A stretch of 64,000 nt of DNA. It comes from Apostichopus japonicus (taxonomy: Eukaryota; Echinodermata; Holothuroidea; Aspidochirotida; Stichopodidae). The position numbers and the translations under genes are program-made. Below are positions 10,142-22,713 of this stretch, piece by piece. Numbering within the stretch: the stretch's first letter is position 1; each line of letters begins with the position of its first letter. Under the pieces are notes generated by a model. The model saw nothing but the letters and a program-made list of their open reading frames with translations. It had not been told where the DNA came from and searched no databases. Where the stretch lies: assembly GCF_037975245.1 (NCBI RefSeq), contig NC_092569.1, positions 33,127,668 to 33,191,667 of the forward strand. The letters run 5' to 3'.

Positions 10142-10647
10142 ACAAAACACTGTATGAAATAACACACTACCCAAAAGAGCAGATTCTACTTAGAAAGTAA
10201 GCAAATATCCATCCAGATCTTCAAGCTGGACGTGCCATAGACAAGAAAGAAGAAGAAAATTCAGCAAAATTTACAATCGGGACGATTCGACAAATAATTA
10301 ATTTTTAACGGAATGCGAAAATATTAATTGAACTTGATGTCAAACTATGAATGCTAACCAACTTACTGGTGTTTGCAAATTAATTATTGTATAAGTATCA
10401 CAAAAGAATAATTAAAAAAGAGAAAGTAAACTGACCATTTCCCCTAATATTTTGCTAACCTCGTAGCCAACCCTGACCCTGACCCTCCCTCTCTCCCAAA
10501 ACAAAGTATTATTAGTTTTATTATTGGTTGGAATTAACAATTTCACGAAAGTAGATATGTAATAATTCTTGGGATCTAGGACACACACTCACATCTTATC
10601 TATTTATATGAAGTCATTATCAGGGTTGCCGCAGAACTACGGACAAA
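10142..10647 (+). other. Third copy of the FREP 3' flank
   Basis: The stretch is similar to 6081-6190 plus 9401-9760 and to 55447-55900, with more divergence than A and C show to each other. No gene. Confidence 0.6.
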
Positions 10648-10882
10648 ACATTGGGTAACATTTATATATATTTACACTGTCTATATATATATATATATAT
10701 ATCTATCTATATCTATATATATATATATAAATAAATAAATAAATATATATATATATATATACATACACATACATATATTTGTATATGTATATATATATAT
10801 ATTTATTTATATATATATATATATAGATATAGATAGATATAGATATAGACAGTGTAAATATATATAAATGTTACCAAATGTT
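10648..10882. repeat. Near-perfect AT-rich palindrome of about 235 bp
   Basis: The left arm starts with acattgggtaacattta and tttacactgtctatat. The right arm is its reverse complement with one mismatch, ending taaatgttaccaaatgt. The centre is TA/TAAA microsatellite. It could extrude a cruciform and resembles a palindromic MITE. Confidence 0.75.
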
Positions 10883-11017
10883 ATATATATATATATATAT
10901 ATATATATGTTTTATATATATATATATATATATGTTTTATATATATATATATATTTATATATATGTTTTATATATATATATTTATATATATATATATGTT
11001 TTATATATTTATATTTA

Positions 11018-11074
<57 letters not shown>
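10883..11074. repeat. (TA)n microsatellite with TGTTT interruptions
   Basis: Mostly TA dinucleotides with periodic gtttta interruptions about 30 bases apart. The long Tyr/Ile open frames here are artefacts of the repeat. Confidence 0.9.
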
Positions 11075-11078
<4 letters not shown>

Positions 11079-11439
11079 GGGAAAAATGGGAAAAAATTAT
11101 AGGGTCTCACCCCTTTGTCATTTTTCCAGCCTCCTCGGTCACTCGTCTTTTTATGTTGTGCATCCTTGACTTGTTTTAAAACCTCTTGAGCTTTCCCTGC
11201 TTCCTTTTCTACTTCTTCCGCCCACTATTTTAGCCAAAATTTGAGATAACATAATTTTTTTGTAAATAGCAACCAAATTTGAATTTGTAAACTAGACATT
11301 GATCTTATCAAACCCCAATTTTTTTCTTTTCTCCTGACAGGTCTGTTACATTAAAAGAAGAAGAAATCTTTTAAATCTACTGTAAACTTAATTTATTTTA
11401 CTGGAGTTAATTTGTTCGAAATTTCTTTAAACTCTGCAA
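11075..11439. other. No gene seen
   Basis: AT-rich sequence with no recognisable coding or RNA feature. Confidence 0.5.
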
Positions 11440-12960
11440 TTTCCCAATGGTTGTCGCATGAAACAGTAAGTATAATATGGAGGTCAATTTCACCCATGGA
11501 AATTGGAAAATGTGTACATGTCAAAATCTGCTAAGTTATTCAAGGGAAGGTCTAGAAGAATTCATATTTCAGGGAAAAGTGTAAATTAAACAGACAAACA
11601 GCACTATTATAGTTTCCGTTCCGCGCCCGAAAAGGGCCGCTCACATGGGATATTCTGATCTCATTTCTTCCAACTATAGTCACCCAAATAATAAGGAGGA
11701 ATACCCCCAAATTTACTTTGTATATTTGTTTTCTTCAAACTTTCTACTGAATGTGCTCAAAACTTAAAGTTCGACATTTATATGACAAAAAAAATCGACT
11801 TTTATCAAACGTTCCGCTTCTTATTACAATAGTATCCCAAAAGTTCTACTGGTTTACGTAATTTTTCTATAAAATGTACACAAGTAGAGCTAGACAATTT
11901 ATCACTGTCACGGATTGCATCCTTATAGTTGAAAAGAGTATCATTTTTTTATTTTCTTATTAATGTGAATGCCAGTCATTGACAAAGAAAATTTGGATTT
12001 ATTAATTACTGTACTATTTCAGGCCGGTTCACGGAATGTGCGTGAATTGCATATAACTTCGATGACGGTTGAATTTACGTTTGTATTGATATGACTTTAT
12101 ATGACAAATACAGTCTCTACCCTCTACTACGAAAGACAATTGAAATATAAAGGACGCAAAAATTGTTCTGACGTCCGTACAGGGAGGGGCTAAAGAGGCG
12201 GGGCTTACGGGAGGGAGCCTGTGAGATGAGTTTTCTGTCGATAAGAGATCTTAGAAGCTAAACGATGATGTCATTTCCATTATTTGACTACATTAAAGTG
12301 TTTCATAAAATGCTAACCATTGCAAGAAAATTTGGGGGCAGGGCAGGTACTTCTTCGCGTGGTCCCAATGGCTACGGCCTTGTATATATTAACGAAATAA
12401 AACATTTAAAAATACATAGTAATGTTCGTGAGTAGGTATTCACATTTATCTCCTTTCTCAGTGATCTTATATTAAAGACGACAATCCAGTGCCGTTCGAC
12501 TCACGGAACTTTGACAAGAAGTATCAATTACTGACTCAAGTTAACTTGTTTAGAGAAATCTCTTTCTATAATAAGAATGACTATAGCTAAAGAGGGGAAT
12601 CTTATGAGAAGCAGATCACACCGTGCTGTAAAATATAGTAGCCTATCATAGCTATTTATATTTTTGCCAATTTTTTTTCCATCCCAGTTTCTTCACCGCA
12701 AATCTTATGTGTATGGGGGAGGGGGTACATTCTATCTACCTCTGGCTACGCCACTGTCTGCGAAATAATAATTTGGTGTAGGCATGCTGGCACTCATATA
12801 ATATTCATCACTTGCAGTTGTCATTTGTTGGCTAATACTGTTGGGAACCAACCCTCAGGACTCCCCTGAGAACTACGGGCCAGGGACATATTAACTGATT
12901 GAACCACCTGTAGCTACGCCTTTCAATATATCATAGGTTTATGTGAAAGCAAAGTATGAT
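11440..12960. repeat. Repeat X, copy 1 (upstream of gene B)
   Basis: This 1.5-kb block is recognisably similar to 40370-41930. Shared landmarks, in the same order and orientation, include tatggaggtc-atttcacc, caactatagtca, gtactatttcag, the word pair ggctacgccactgtc and aggcatgc-ggca. It contains no coding frame. Copy 1 lies 3.6 kb before gene B exon 1 and copy 2 lies 1.2 kb before gene C exon 1, so it is either part of an old segmental duplication or a dispersed repeat. Confidence 0.65.
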
Positions 12961-15900
12961 ATGAATGTACCTTATGTACCTATTCTATATAGAAGATAGC
13001 ATGGGTGCCCCCCCCCACCCCCGAGGTAAGGAAAGGAAGGAAAACTACAATGGCAACTGTTGATATGTTAACTGGCATATCTGTATATGGCACAACTGGC
13101 AAAGGAACTTCAATATATCATCCTCACTATATGGCGCAATGAGAAAATAATAATAATACACATTAAGATTCAAGGATCTCAGAGACTATAAAAGTTAAGT
13201 GAATAAAAATGTCTGTCTGTGAATTTAATTCCTTGTGCGTCAATTTCCTTAATTGCATTTTTACGTTTTGAAATTAAATCTAGCAGATCTATGCTGACAT
13301 ATAAATAAACAAAAAAATATATAATGAAAACAAAAATTTGTTTGCCATTTTACATTCTTCTCGTCTAGCATCATCCAACCTACTTGAATGACGGTCTGTC
13401 TTTACGGGTCAAAAGTCAAAGGGATCTACGTTGTCCGTACTACCCGTAATCCAACATCCGCGCGGATATCCGGCGCGTATCCAGGCCAGGGGGGGGGGGG
13501 TGCACCTCTATTCAACACAACACATACAAATAAAGTGAATATTATAGCACAACCGTGCGTATATATCTAATTTTAACCTAGTTGTAGCATTACTACATAT
13601 GCCTCTTAATGCAGTTTCAAATCTATGTTTTTAATTCTTTTCCAAACAAGGGTCACCCGCATAGCTGTTTAAATTCTGGACTCTTACGTGATTACAGAAA
13701 AAGTAAAGCATTCTCTATTGACAAACAATAATTGTCAGTTACTCTTTTGACCATGCTGTTTATTTAATCATACTCTAAATAAAAGGGAAAAAATGAATTA
13801 AAAGTTGTTCCGAATCCAATGAAAGTATTACACTATCATCTTCAATTATGTTTGCATTGCCATTGTGTAGATGTTTATAATATTGATGTATTGATCAACA
13901 GTTATCGAACTTGACATATATCGATCAGTATTGTCGCGTTCAAACGGATGCGGAAGCGGATGGCGATCGCGGAATAGAAAATATCGAAAGAGTTTGTCGA
14001 GGGGTTTATATTAACATCTTCGAGACCTTTACATTCCAAATGACATACATGGAACTAAAATTACGCTATTACATTTACTTAGTGAGACACATGTATACAT
14101 GTCGCAGAAAACCAGGTCCGATCCTGAAGATCTTTATGTAACGGGAACCTCTTTGTGAAGCCTTTAGTTTTCCTGAAGTATATTATGACATTGAGGAAAC
14201 ATTATTCTCTATTCACAATTTATTCAGGGCTGTAGCTCTCCCAACCCCTCCCCTCTGGTCAGATCTATGTAGTTACTCAAGAAATTGATAGACTGTCTAA
14301 TTGATGGACTGAATACTCGAAAACTGAAAAAAACTTCATATTTATGTTGGTCGCGAAGAAGAAAACCAAGAGATGAAAGATGACATAGGAGTAAAGAAAA
14401 ACAATAACATAACTTAAATTATGGATAAACTCCAAGAAATAGAACGAAAGAATAAATACACATAGGAGATGAGTACAGCTATTTATAATATATTTATAAT
14501 GAATAGCATTATATGGTATAAGAACAAGAAAGACACCAATGTCTTTTCGAAGGTGATTTATCCAAATATCACTTTTCGTAAATTGTTGATTCCAGTATGC
14601 TTATCAGCTGAGATGAATATTATAAGAAACTGATAACACCAACAAGTCAGGCAAAGCAAGTTTTATAATCTATCACTCTGTTTATAAATCAATTCATCTC
14701 TTTATCATTTATAATATTTAGTTCATACCTACTTATGATTTGCTCCTTAATATTTCATAAAGATGGTGTCACTAAATAAAATTGAAGCTTTATGTTATTT
14801 AATATAATAGTGCAAATCAGTGCATATTGTTTACGTTATTTTTGTAGTATGCTACTCTTTGTTTATATAATCTAGTAAATAATGGTGTTTTTGTGAGATT
14901 CAAATCCATCGAAAATAGAGAATATTTTAGCAGGCAAGATTGGAATGGGGCGAAATTAACATCATAAATACGAATCGTCTTTCCTGGAACAAAACATGTG
15001 ACAGGGAAATCATCATGTTTGCTTCAGAAACTAATAATGTTCAAACTAATAGGAGTATATTCCCCTTATCTATTTCATATCTATCTATCTCTATATCTAT
15101 ATTTAGTAAATGCATCTGGTAATAACAGAGAGAGTGATGTCATCAGTGCATTTAAGTTGAATAGCTTTTTTTTAAATATAATATTTTAATCATTTATGCT
15201 TGGAGGAAACAATTCACATGTATCAAGTTTGAAGGATTAATCAACATAAAGTCTATAATAGACTATAAATAAAAGTTTGAAGAGTAACTGCTTTTGTGAC
15301 ATGCACACCAAAAAATTGATAACATTTTAATGAACTATATTTGGAGTTAGGGACAAGGTATTGACATTAGGCTTTCAACCAACAGTGAAGGATAACATTA
15401 AGCATATGATGACAGTACCTTGGAAGTTATTAGTCATTTCTAGCAATGATACAACGCCCACCTTTCCACATATTTATAAAATAAAAACGACAGGTAGCGC
15501 TTGGCTCATGTAGTGGTGTGGTGGCAAAAAGGGAAAAAAAGTAGAAAAAAAAGAAGGCAAATGGCAGTGCTGGAAAAGACTCTGGTTCGGAAATGTTGAC
15601 AACTTAACCTAGTCGTTGCAATTTCAAAAGGAACGTTCAAACTTCAAGAGGAATAATGGTGTATTCTTCATTTTGAGAAAATTTGAAGAGAATAAGGAAA
15701 GTACTTATGTGTGAAACTCTTAGTTATCAAACAAAGTATTATGTTTACGTACTTCACAGGTTTCTCTTACAATCGCAAAAAGGATACATTTGAACGAAAA
15801 CTCTAGTGTGTTCAGCACATGTCGTCATAAGATGTTATATAAAAAAAATGTCTTATTTTTCAACAGTGCATAGACAAGATGAGAAAAATCAAGAATGATA

Positions 15901-16585
15901 ACAGCGATGATGGGATACATTGTCCGTATTATTATGTAAAACACAAATCCGATTATTGTTTAACTCACATCACATACTGCTGTATGTTACCTAACTTTAT
16001 TCCCTAGTATTCATATTGACTTTACGATCTCATGGCGCACTGGTTCAATGCTGCCTGATTGTTATGGTTTCTTTTCACTACTCATAACAAATAGAGATCA
16101 ATTCTACTCTTCCGTGTATGCGTACAACTTTAACTTGTCTCAAACCTGATTGATGACGATCTCATACATAGTTCATGAGTATATGTAAAGTAGTATCTAT
16201 CTTTCAACATCCTATATACGGTTCTAACACCAACCACCACATCAAGTTCACCATTGTGTACAAAAAACAAAACAAAAAAACAATACAAGCTTAAAGTTGG
16301 TATTGTGGAATAATGACTATTGAATATAAATCAAACACATTATAACATTTCCATTAAGAACTGAACCAAGTTTTTTCTTCAAATCCATATGTTTATCTTC
16401 ATACCAATTGAAGCTTATGAATATTCAGTATAAGGATATGAGATAATTCAAGGTCTCCTTAGTCTTGTCAACTGTTTCCTTGATTCATAAGATGTATCGT
16501 GTTTAGTTGAGATTTCTTCATTCTGCTGATAGACTCTCTCCAGATCACTTCATTCTATAAAGTTCATCGCTTCACACCATAAAAC
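12961..16585. other. Intergenic, no gene seen
   Basis: AT-rich. It holds poly-C/poly-G runs (about 13008-13021 and 13489-13501) and a fragment, cggcgcgtatccagg near 13470, that resembles the ends of the TIR element at 57866-59336. The last 150 bases (from about 16440) match 32010-32158 upstream of the orphan exon, and so probably include promoter or 5' UTR sequence of the FREP genes; no specific element can be named. Confidence 0.5.
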
Positions 16586-16666
16586 ATGAAGTTGACGTTA
16601 TTGTGTTTGTGCGTCTTTGGTGTTTGCCTGCAACGGTTGGATTTCACCGAATCATCAGGACAGGTG
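16586..16666 (+). CDS. Gene B exon 1: signal peptide
   Basis: MKLTLLCLCVFGVCLQRLDF and seven more residues, ending at donor gtaagt in phase 0. It has a hydrophobic core of about 13 residues after one Lys, a typical secretory signal. The start was chosen because the first in-frame ATG gives the signal peptide and the orphan exon at 32159 aligns from that codon. Confidence 0.75.
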
Positions 16667-19600
16667 GTAAGTCTTCAAATATTTTCGTGTTTTCAACGTT
16701 TGGTAATAGACCATGGCTTAATTTTAACGTAAATCTCTCTGTTTACTGTTCTTTAACTTCTTTTCGAAGCTTCTTTATGCTAAGCTGCAGCAAAACTTAA
16801 ACTTGCAAATGCATTATTTTCAAAGCACTTAAAAAACGACGACCTATACCAAAGCAAGACCAAAACAGATAAACGAAGCAACTCTGTGTTCTAATAATCT
16901 TGTATCATATCAACGCTTAACTATAATCCAGTTATTTATATGAGTTTTTTGTTTATAGGACTTAATTCTTCAAAACGGGAGCGATTTTATTTATAAATTA
17001 GTCACATCTGTCATAAATATACTAACAATTAGTTCGCAAGGATCGAAGTATGTTCCCCCGTTAGTGCTAAATATGTAATTTACAGACAGAAAAAGAAGAA
17101 TAAAAAATGATACTATCTTGTTTCTCAAAGAAATGTGAACCATTCACTAGATATGTATCAGCCACAACAAGTTGTATAACTTACAAAAACACCGTCTAAA
17201 GACTTGTATCACCTTGTTTTAATTTTTCAATGTAAATTAAATATAACAATATTTATTCCCAGCTTGAACATATATAGCAGTATTTTATCTTTCGACGACT
17301 CAATTTAAGATAATTTTTGAAGCAAGCTCGTAAATTTAAATATAGTTGAGAATGTACAGAATTCATCAAATTTGTTCTAACTAGCTTGTTTGAAGACAGT
17401 CATGTTGTCTGTGATTTAGTGCGTTTTGCATGTGAATTAAATATTTATAACAATATCTTATCCCATCTTTATGATTTAGATTGAAGCTATTTTTTATATA
17501 ATCTTGCCCTCGAAACTGTCAAGCATGTCAAATTATGTTACACCAGACAACATTAATAGATCTGATACTCTGTAATGAACATCGGTTGTAAGATTATACT
17601 AAAAATGACTTACAATTCTACTTGTACTTGTACGGTGATATAGGAAATATACATAATAATTAATTACCATACAAAACTGTAGACTGTCTTCAATCTGTAA
17701 TTTTTCGTTGATTAATACTGCTTTAAGAAAAAGAACGGGACATGTTTATTGATTTCTCGCTCGTTGTCTGTCATTTGGTTAATATATTGTGACGCGAATT
17801 GATGACAACTGAAATCTCATTATGAGTACTTCTCGATATGTAAAATAGTAATTTAAACATGAAAACTTGAAAACCAAATTAACAGTAGTCAGAACTGTAA
17901 ACTTTGTCGAAAATATTAGCGATCTTATAGCACTCATATTTTACTTTTAGTAGTATCGTCTGATGACGAATTGAACAAAATCCTTTATTTTTTATAAAAG
18001 TTGTCGCAATGCTATAGTTATTACACAAATATAAACATATGAAAATTACTTCAAGCAAAGAATATTCGTCTCCTTTTATTTTTTTGCAATTCTTTGTCTG
18101 TTTCACTACAATTCATTGATCAGCAAGTTTAAAATGATTTTAACAATAATTAGGAGTAAGTTATTAGAAATACAAAACATAACACCATATTTGGTCGGTA
18201 ATCTTTACCATACCCTCGTGTACATCCTTACTTGTTCATTCGTATACTCAATCTATACTAATATGAGTATTCATTCTTGCGATCCTTAAACTTTGGTTTA
18301 CTCATAAATAGGTCAAATACGCGCTTAAAATATTAACTTTTTAAATTGAAATTGAAATTTTTAGTTTTAGTTTAAATTTGTTACTTTGAATATTCCATCG
18401 ACATTAAAAAAGAAATAGCAGTGCGTTTCAAATTGGCAATTTAACCGTTGAATGTATGTTGTTTTAAGATCACAATTAAGTTTGAAACTTTGAAATAAAA
18501 AAGCTATCGAAATCAAACTCAATAAAATTACATAGTGCAACTTTCTTTATCACTATATCTTTAATTTAATATATTTTATAATCGTTTTGTTAATTGTTAA
18601 AATAAATAAACATGTATTCTGAATAATTTAAAGTTGTACGATTTTTCTTTCTGTAAATATCGCAGAATGGGCAAACTTTACTCTCCATCCAAGCAATTTA
18701 CCTTGTGGCAGTATTTTTGTTGTTGTAGATGTTCTGTTCTTGTTCCTAGCGTTATCAGGTCATACTGATGGTATTATATTCTATTACTTTTTGTTAATTG
18801 CTATACAACGTTCTAAGTTTAATCTCTCTACTATCTTTACGTGTTAAGAACGAATATTTAGTTGGGATTGATTCTTAAAGAAATTGGTATGATTCCTCGT
18901 CTATAAAGATTCCTAAATGATACCAAACTTAATAAAAGAACTTAACCTTCTGGATAATGTTATAAATACGGTTTTTGCTTTAAATATTATAAAGAATGGG
19001 GAAATTTCACTTTCCGTGATTTATAAACGACATCTAGCAATTTTTTTTTGAGAATACTATCGTTATGTTATGGACTATAGTAACTGGATAATCATTGAAA
19101 AAATATGTTTAGAACTATCCCAGGGAGAACAAATACGCTGATAACTTTTATATGTTTATCATAAACCTGCAGCTAAAATTGACTGTGTCCTTCGGCTGTG
19201 TTTTACGGTGTATACTTTTCCCTAAATATTTTTAACAGCTTTCTCACTAAAAAAATAAATCTTCGATTGTCATAATTTATGCCCATCAAACAAATGTAGG
19301 TTATTAGTACAAAATAAGCATATTAATGATCCAATTATTAATTAATTACCATACAACATGTTTTGGATTATCTTGAATCCGTAAATTTGCATTTTATTAA
19401 CACTGCTATAAAAAACAGAACGGTATAAGTTAATTAATCGCTCTTTATCTTTCATTTGGTAACCAAATTTGGACAATTGAAATCTCATTTTGAGTGACTA
19501 TTGACATGTTAAATAGTAACTATTGACATGTAAAATTGAAAACCAAATCAACAGTAAACAGAATTGTAAACTATGTCGAAAATATTAGCGATATTTGAGC

Positions 19601-20004
19601 ACTTATATTAAACTTGTAGAAGTATCCCCAGATGAAGATTTTAACAAAACCCTTTATTTTTATAATAGTAAACGTATTGCTATAAGTATTGCCCAAATTT
19701 AATCATACGAAAATCAAATCACACAAGGTAAAGTCTTCTTTTATATTTGCAATTCTTTGTCTGTTTCACTACAATATATTAATCAGCGATTTTAAAACAT
19801 CAACTGATTTCGTGATATTACTTAGAACAGACTACATATTTGTTTTCAGGTGTAATGCACCACGAATAACATATTTTATAGTTGTGTTATTAAAACGAAC
19901 AGTAATATACCTAACAAGTCCATTTCGAATCCATCGTCGAATCTGTGATACCTAAATAACATTCTATCTACTAAGAACTTGTTGATTTGTTTACATATTA
20001 ACAG
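16667..20004 (+). repeat. Gene B intron 1 with an internal 1.7-kb duplication
   Basis: Bases 17650-18135 and 19330-19795 are related copies in the same orientation, about 1.67 kb apart. Shared words include attaattaccatacaa, gtcgaaaatattagcgat and gcaattctttgtctgttt. Flanking parts (about 18655 and 18990) also show weak similarity. No exon was recognised. Confidence 0.65.
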
Positions 20005-20062
20005 AATGATCTGGGACCTTCTGAAAAGATCAGTAGAAACAGACAAAGAGGAGAGACTGAAA
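20005..20062 (+). CDS. Gene B exon 2: polar linker
   Basis: Acceptor attaacag, donor gtaagt, 58 nt, phase 0 to 1, reading NDLGPSEKISRNRQRGETE. It is chosen because it is the only frame here that links exon 1 (phase 0) to exon 3 (phase 1) between good splice sites. Gene C has a 31-nt exon in the same place with a different sequence. A linker role is inferred. Confidence 0.6.
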
Positions 20063-20530
20063 GTAAGTAATTGTTTTCAAAAGTTAACAATTAAGTTCTT
20101 TATGTGTTCGAATTGGGTGACAGTGTTTTTAAAAGATTTATTTCTAAGTTTTAGTATTAAACATCAAACCCGTGTTAAAGTTTAGCTTTTGCTACCTCGC
20201 CTTATAGTTTAAAAAAGTGTTTTGAGCAATGGAGTTATTTGAATATTAGCTATTACGAATATTAGCTATTACGAAATGTTAGCTTTTACGAAAATGAACT
20301 TTTTAATATACTTTTACGAGATGTCATCGCCTTTTGTGAGAAAAAAACGATAGAAACTTTATAAATATACATTTAAGATTGTATTATAATGTATCAATGT
20401 GAAGGGAAACAAATAGGTAAATATCTCTATTTAAGAAGGGCATCATATCTCTGAATTACTTATACCTGGTATATCTGGTTATTAAGAGAGTTTTTTACAT
20501 CAATTTTCATCTCGACGACTATTTTATCAG

Positions 20531-20700
20531 GTTCCTCTTACTTCTACTACCAAGAGCCTCAGTATCCGAGAGATTGCAAGGACGTCTATGAACAATGTGA
20601 TGATCAAACTGAATCTGGTATTTTCATGATTCAGGCCGACGATGCTCCTGAACCTTTCAACGTCCACTGTAATAATTCAATAGATGGAGGTGGATGGACG
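20531..20700 (+). CDS. Gene B exon 3: FReD A subdomain
   Basis: Acceptor tttatcag, donor gtcagt, 170 nt. It reads SSYFYYQEPQYPRDCKDVYE, then SGIFMIQADDAPEPFNVHC and ends GGGWT. It aligns with the exon at 310 (gene A) and the one at 49840 (gene C). Confidence 0.85.
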
Positions 20701-21064
20701 GTCAGTTGGCTAAATTTGTGTTATTCTTGTTTCGTGATTACGGTGTGAGCGAGGCGGGTGGGGGGGGGGGGATTGCACGGAATGTCAAATCCTAAGGATT
20801 TGTCTTCGTTAACCAATATTAATTTTGGGCTGAAGTATTGCAACCATCGGCAAACAATGAAATTGTTGTAGAAGAATATTTTTCAGTCACTCCCAGAAAA
20901 TGAACTATGGGCTACGAAAGGTATGTGTATGTGTACGTATACTGTATACATCTTCGAATGACATTAAATATATATCAGCCTTTATATGAATATTATGGAG
21001 TTGAACTCATCGGAATTATAAATACATTTGATCATTGAAATCATACATGCTTTTCCCCCAACAG

Positions 21065-21339
21065 GTATTTCAACGTAGGATTGATGGTGCATGCTGTAGA
21101 TTTTTATCGACGTTGGGACGACTACAAAGACGGCTTTGGGTTTTTACAACGAGAATTCTGGCTTGGTAACGACAAGTTATCCTACTTGACTAACCAGGGT
21201 GACTACGAGCTACGTATCGACCTGGTCAGCAGGAATGGTAATTCTTACTTTGCCAAGTACGACCTCTTCAGGATCAGCGATGAAATCAGTAAATATAGAA
21301 TGACAGATCTCGGAACCTATCAGCCTGAAAGCACAGCAA
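21065..21339 (+). pseudogene. Gene B exon 4: FReD B subdomain with a 4-bp insertion
   Basis: Acceptor cccaacag, donor gttagc, 275 nt. It begins VFQRRIDGA; the frame is then lost at 21088-21094 (TGCATGC) and the family sequence resumes in another frame as VDFYRRWDDYKDGFGFLQRE, with WLGNDKLSYLTNQ and FRISDEISKYRM. Removing four bases would give 271 nt, the length class that joins in phase 1 to exon 5. No alternative acceptor that repairs the frame was found. Confidence 0.8.
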
Positions 21340-22037
21340 GTTAGCATATTTGATATTTGCAAGGAATTAATACAAGAATAGTAACACTTGACGCATGGGA
21401 CAGACATTTTATAACAAAGATGTTGCTAAAAATAGGTTAAAAAGCTTAAATTGGTAGTTTGGAAGTGAAAATCAATTATATGCTAATAGTCGCATTATAC
21501 CCAAAGTATCTTTTATTCTGTTATAAGGGAAATGTAATTCTTTTCCATTTTTTTATTAATGCAAACATAAAGTAAATGAAATGCGATCATAAATTCGTTT
21601 GGATTATGTAAACAACAATGGTTTTAACCTCAGGTAAAACCTAACGTAAAAAATATAAATGAGCTCCTTACTCTTTACTCCTATTCGATGTTCATCTGAG
21701 GGCCCGGGTACCTCACTACCATATTAAGGGCTAAATTTAAGAGTACATCCGAGGAAAATCCATTTGCACGAACATAAGTCAGCGTTTTCCTTTGCCTATA
21801 TTCTTCACAAAAACAAAATCCCAATGGATGTTGGCAAAGAGCAAGCAGAGGGGATTGCAATACACAGATTGTGACCTCATCCTGTACAACTGGAACTTTA
21901 CCAATGCTAGCCGTGCGTGCTCTTTGAGTTTTGTCGATAATATAGGAGAGATAATAACGTACAAATTACGCAGTCGGTGACAAAAAAACAAAACAAAAAA
22001 CACACGTTAAAGCCCCTCGATATATACTTTACATTAA

Positions 22038-22301
22038 AATCCTAAAATTAAATGAGACTTCGCAGAAGTTGAAATTTGATTAAGATTATCTCGTCGTAAC
22101 ATACAGGGAGAGGGATCACATGAGATCGTCTAATTCACCACTTAGTGTCAGTCTTTTAAAGATGAGGGTTCACTTCGAAACCAAATCCGACCAAAACGGG
22201 TTGGGCTAAGGGAGGGCATGTGATCCCTCTCCCTGTATGTTACGACGAGATAATCTTAATCAAATTTCAACTTCTGCGAAGTCTCATTTAATTTTAGGAT
22301 T
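22038..22301. repeat. 264-bp palindrome: mini-DIRS flanked by inverted host sequence
   Basis: The left arm (from aatcctaaaatta at 22038) and the right arm (ending taattttaggatt at 22301) are inverted copies of each other. The arms include about 45 bp of sequence outside the element and the element's own ends. The central portion is unpaired. The right tip abuts the large DIRS element at 22299. Confidence 0.85.
22085..22254. mobile_element. 170-bp non-autonomous DIRS-related element
   Basis: The ends are inverted repeats beginning attatctcgtcgtaaca, related to the ends of the 5.1-kb DIRS element (attatctcttacgtaaca). Internally, gagatcgtctaattcacca is the reverse complement of sequence just inside the right end of the large element. 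It therefore looks like a short derivative mobilised by a related recombinase. No coding capacity. Confidence 0.7.
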
Positions 22302-22340
22302 ATCTCTTACGTAACATACAGAGGTCGGTCTCCCATGAGA
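22299..22340. repeat. DIRS left inverted terminal repeat
   Basis: It begins attatctcttacgtaaca and ends tctcccatgaga; its reverse complement is at 27393-27434. Confidence 0.85.
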
Positions 22341-22713
22341 CTTTAAAGCTTGAAGTGAACACGAAGCAAGGAGAATAACTCGTAGATCAACACATTTTCT
22401 GTGTCTTCTTTGTTTTATTTTGTACTTGACTAGAGTGATTCACTCTGCTCAATGACTGTGTACTTACTTGTAAACACAATAAACCATATGGTTAACAACA
22501 AATAATATGAATTTCTTTTAGTTATTTGAGAACGTTATTAACAATATACTTTCTTTCCTTTTGCACCAGTGAAGGGAATAATTTCTGTTCTGTCATTTTG
22601 TGAACAGAAGCTTACGAACAGAAGGATAACATTGCTTTAGTAACTGAATCTTAGCATGTGTTCAATGCACGCAACACAAATCTGCCTTTTCGATAGCAGG
22701 CGTAATAATAGTA

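Noticed and set aside
10868-11179. Long Tyr/Ile open frames
   Set aside because: Produced by the TA microsatellite; the same holds for the frames at 34399, 37704 and 55975-56395.
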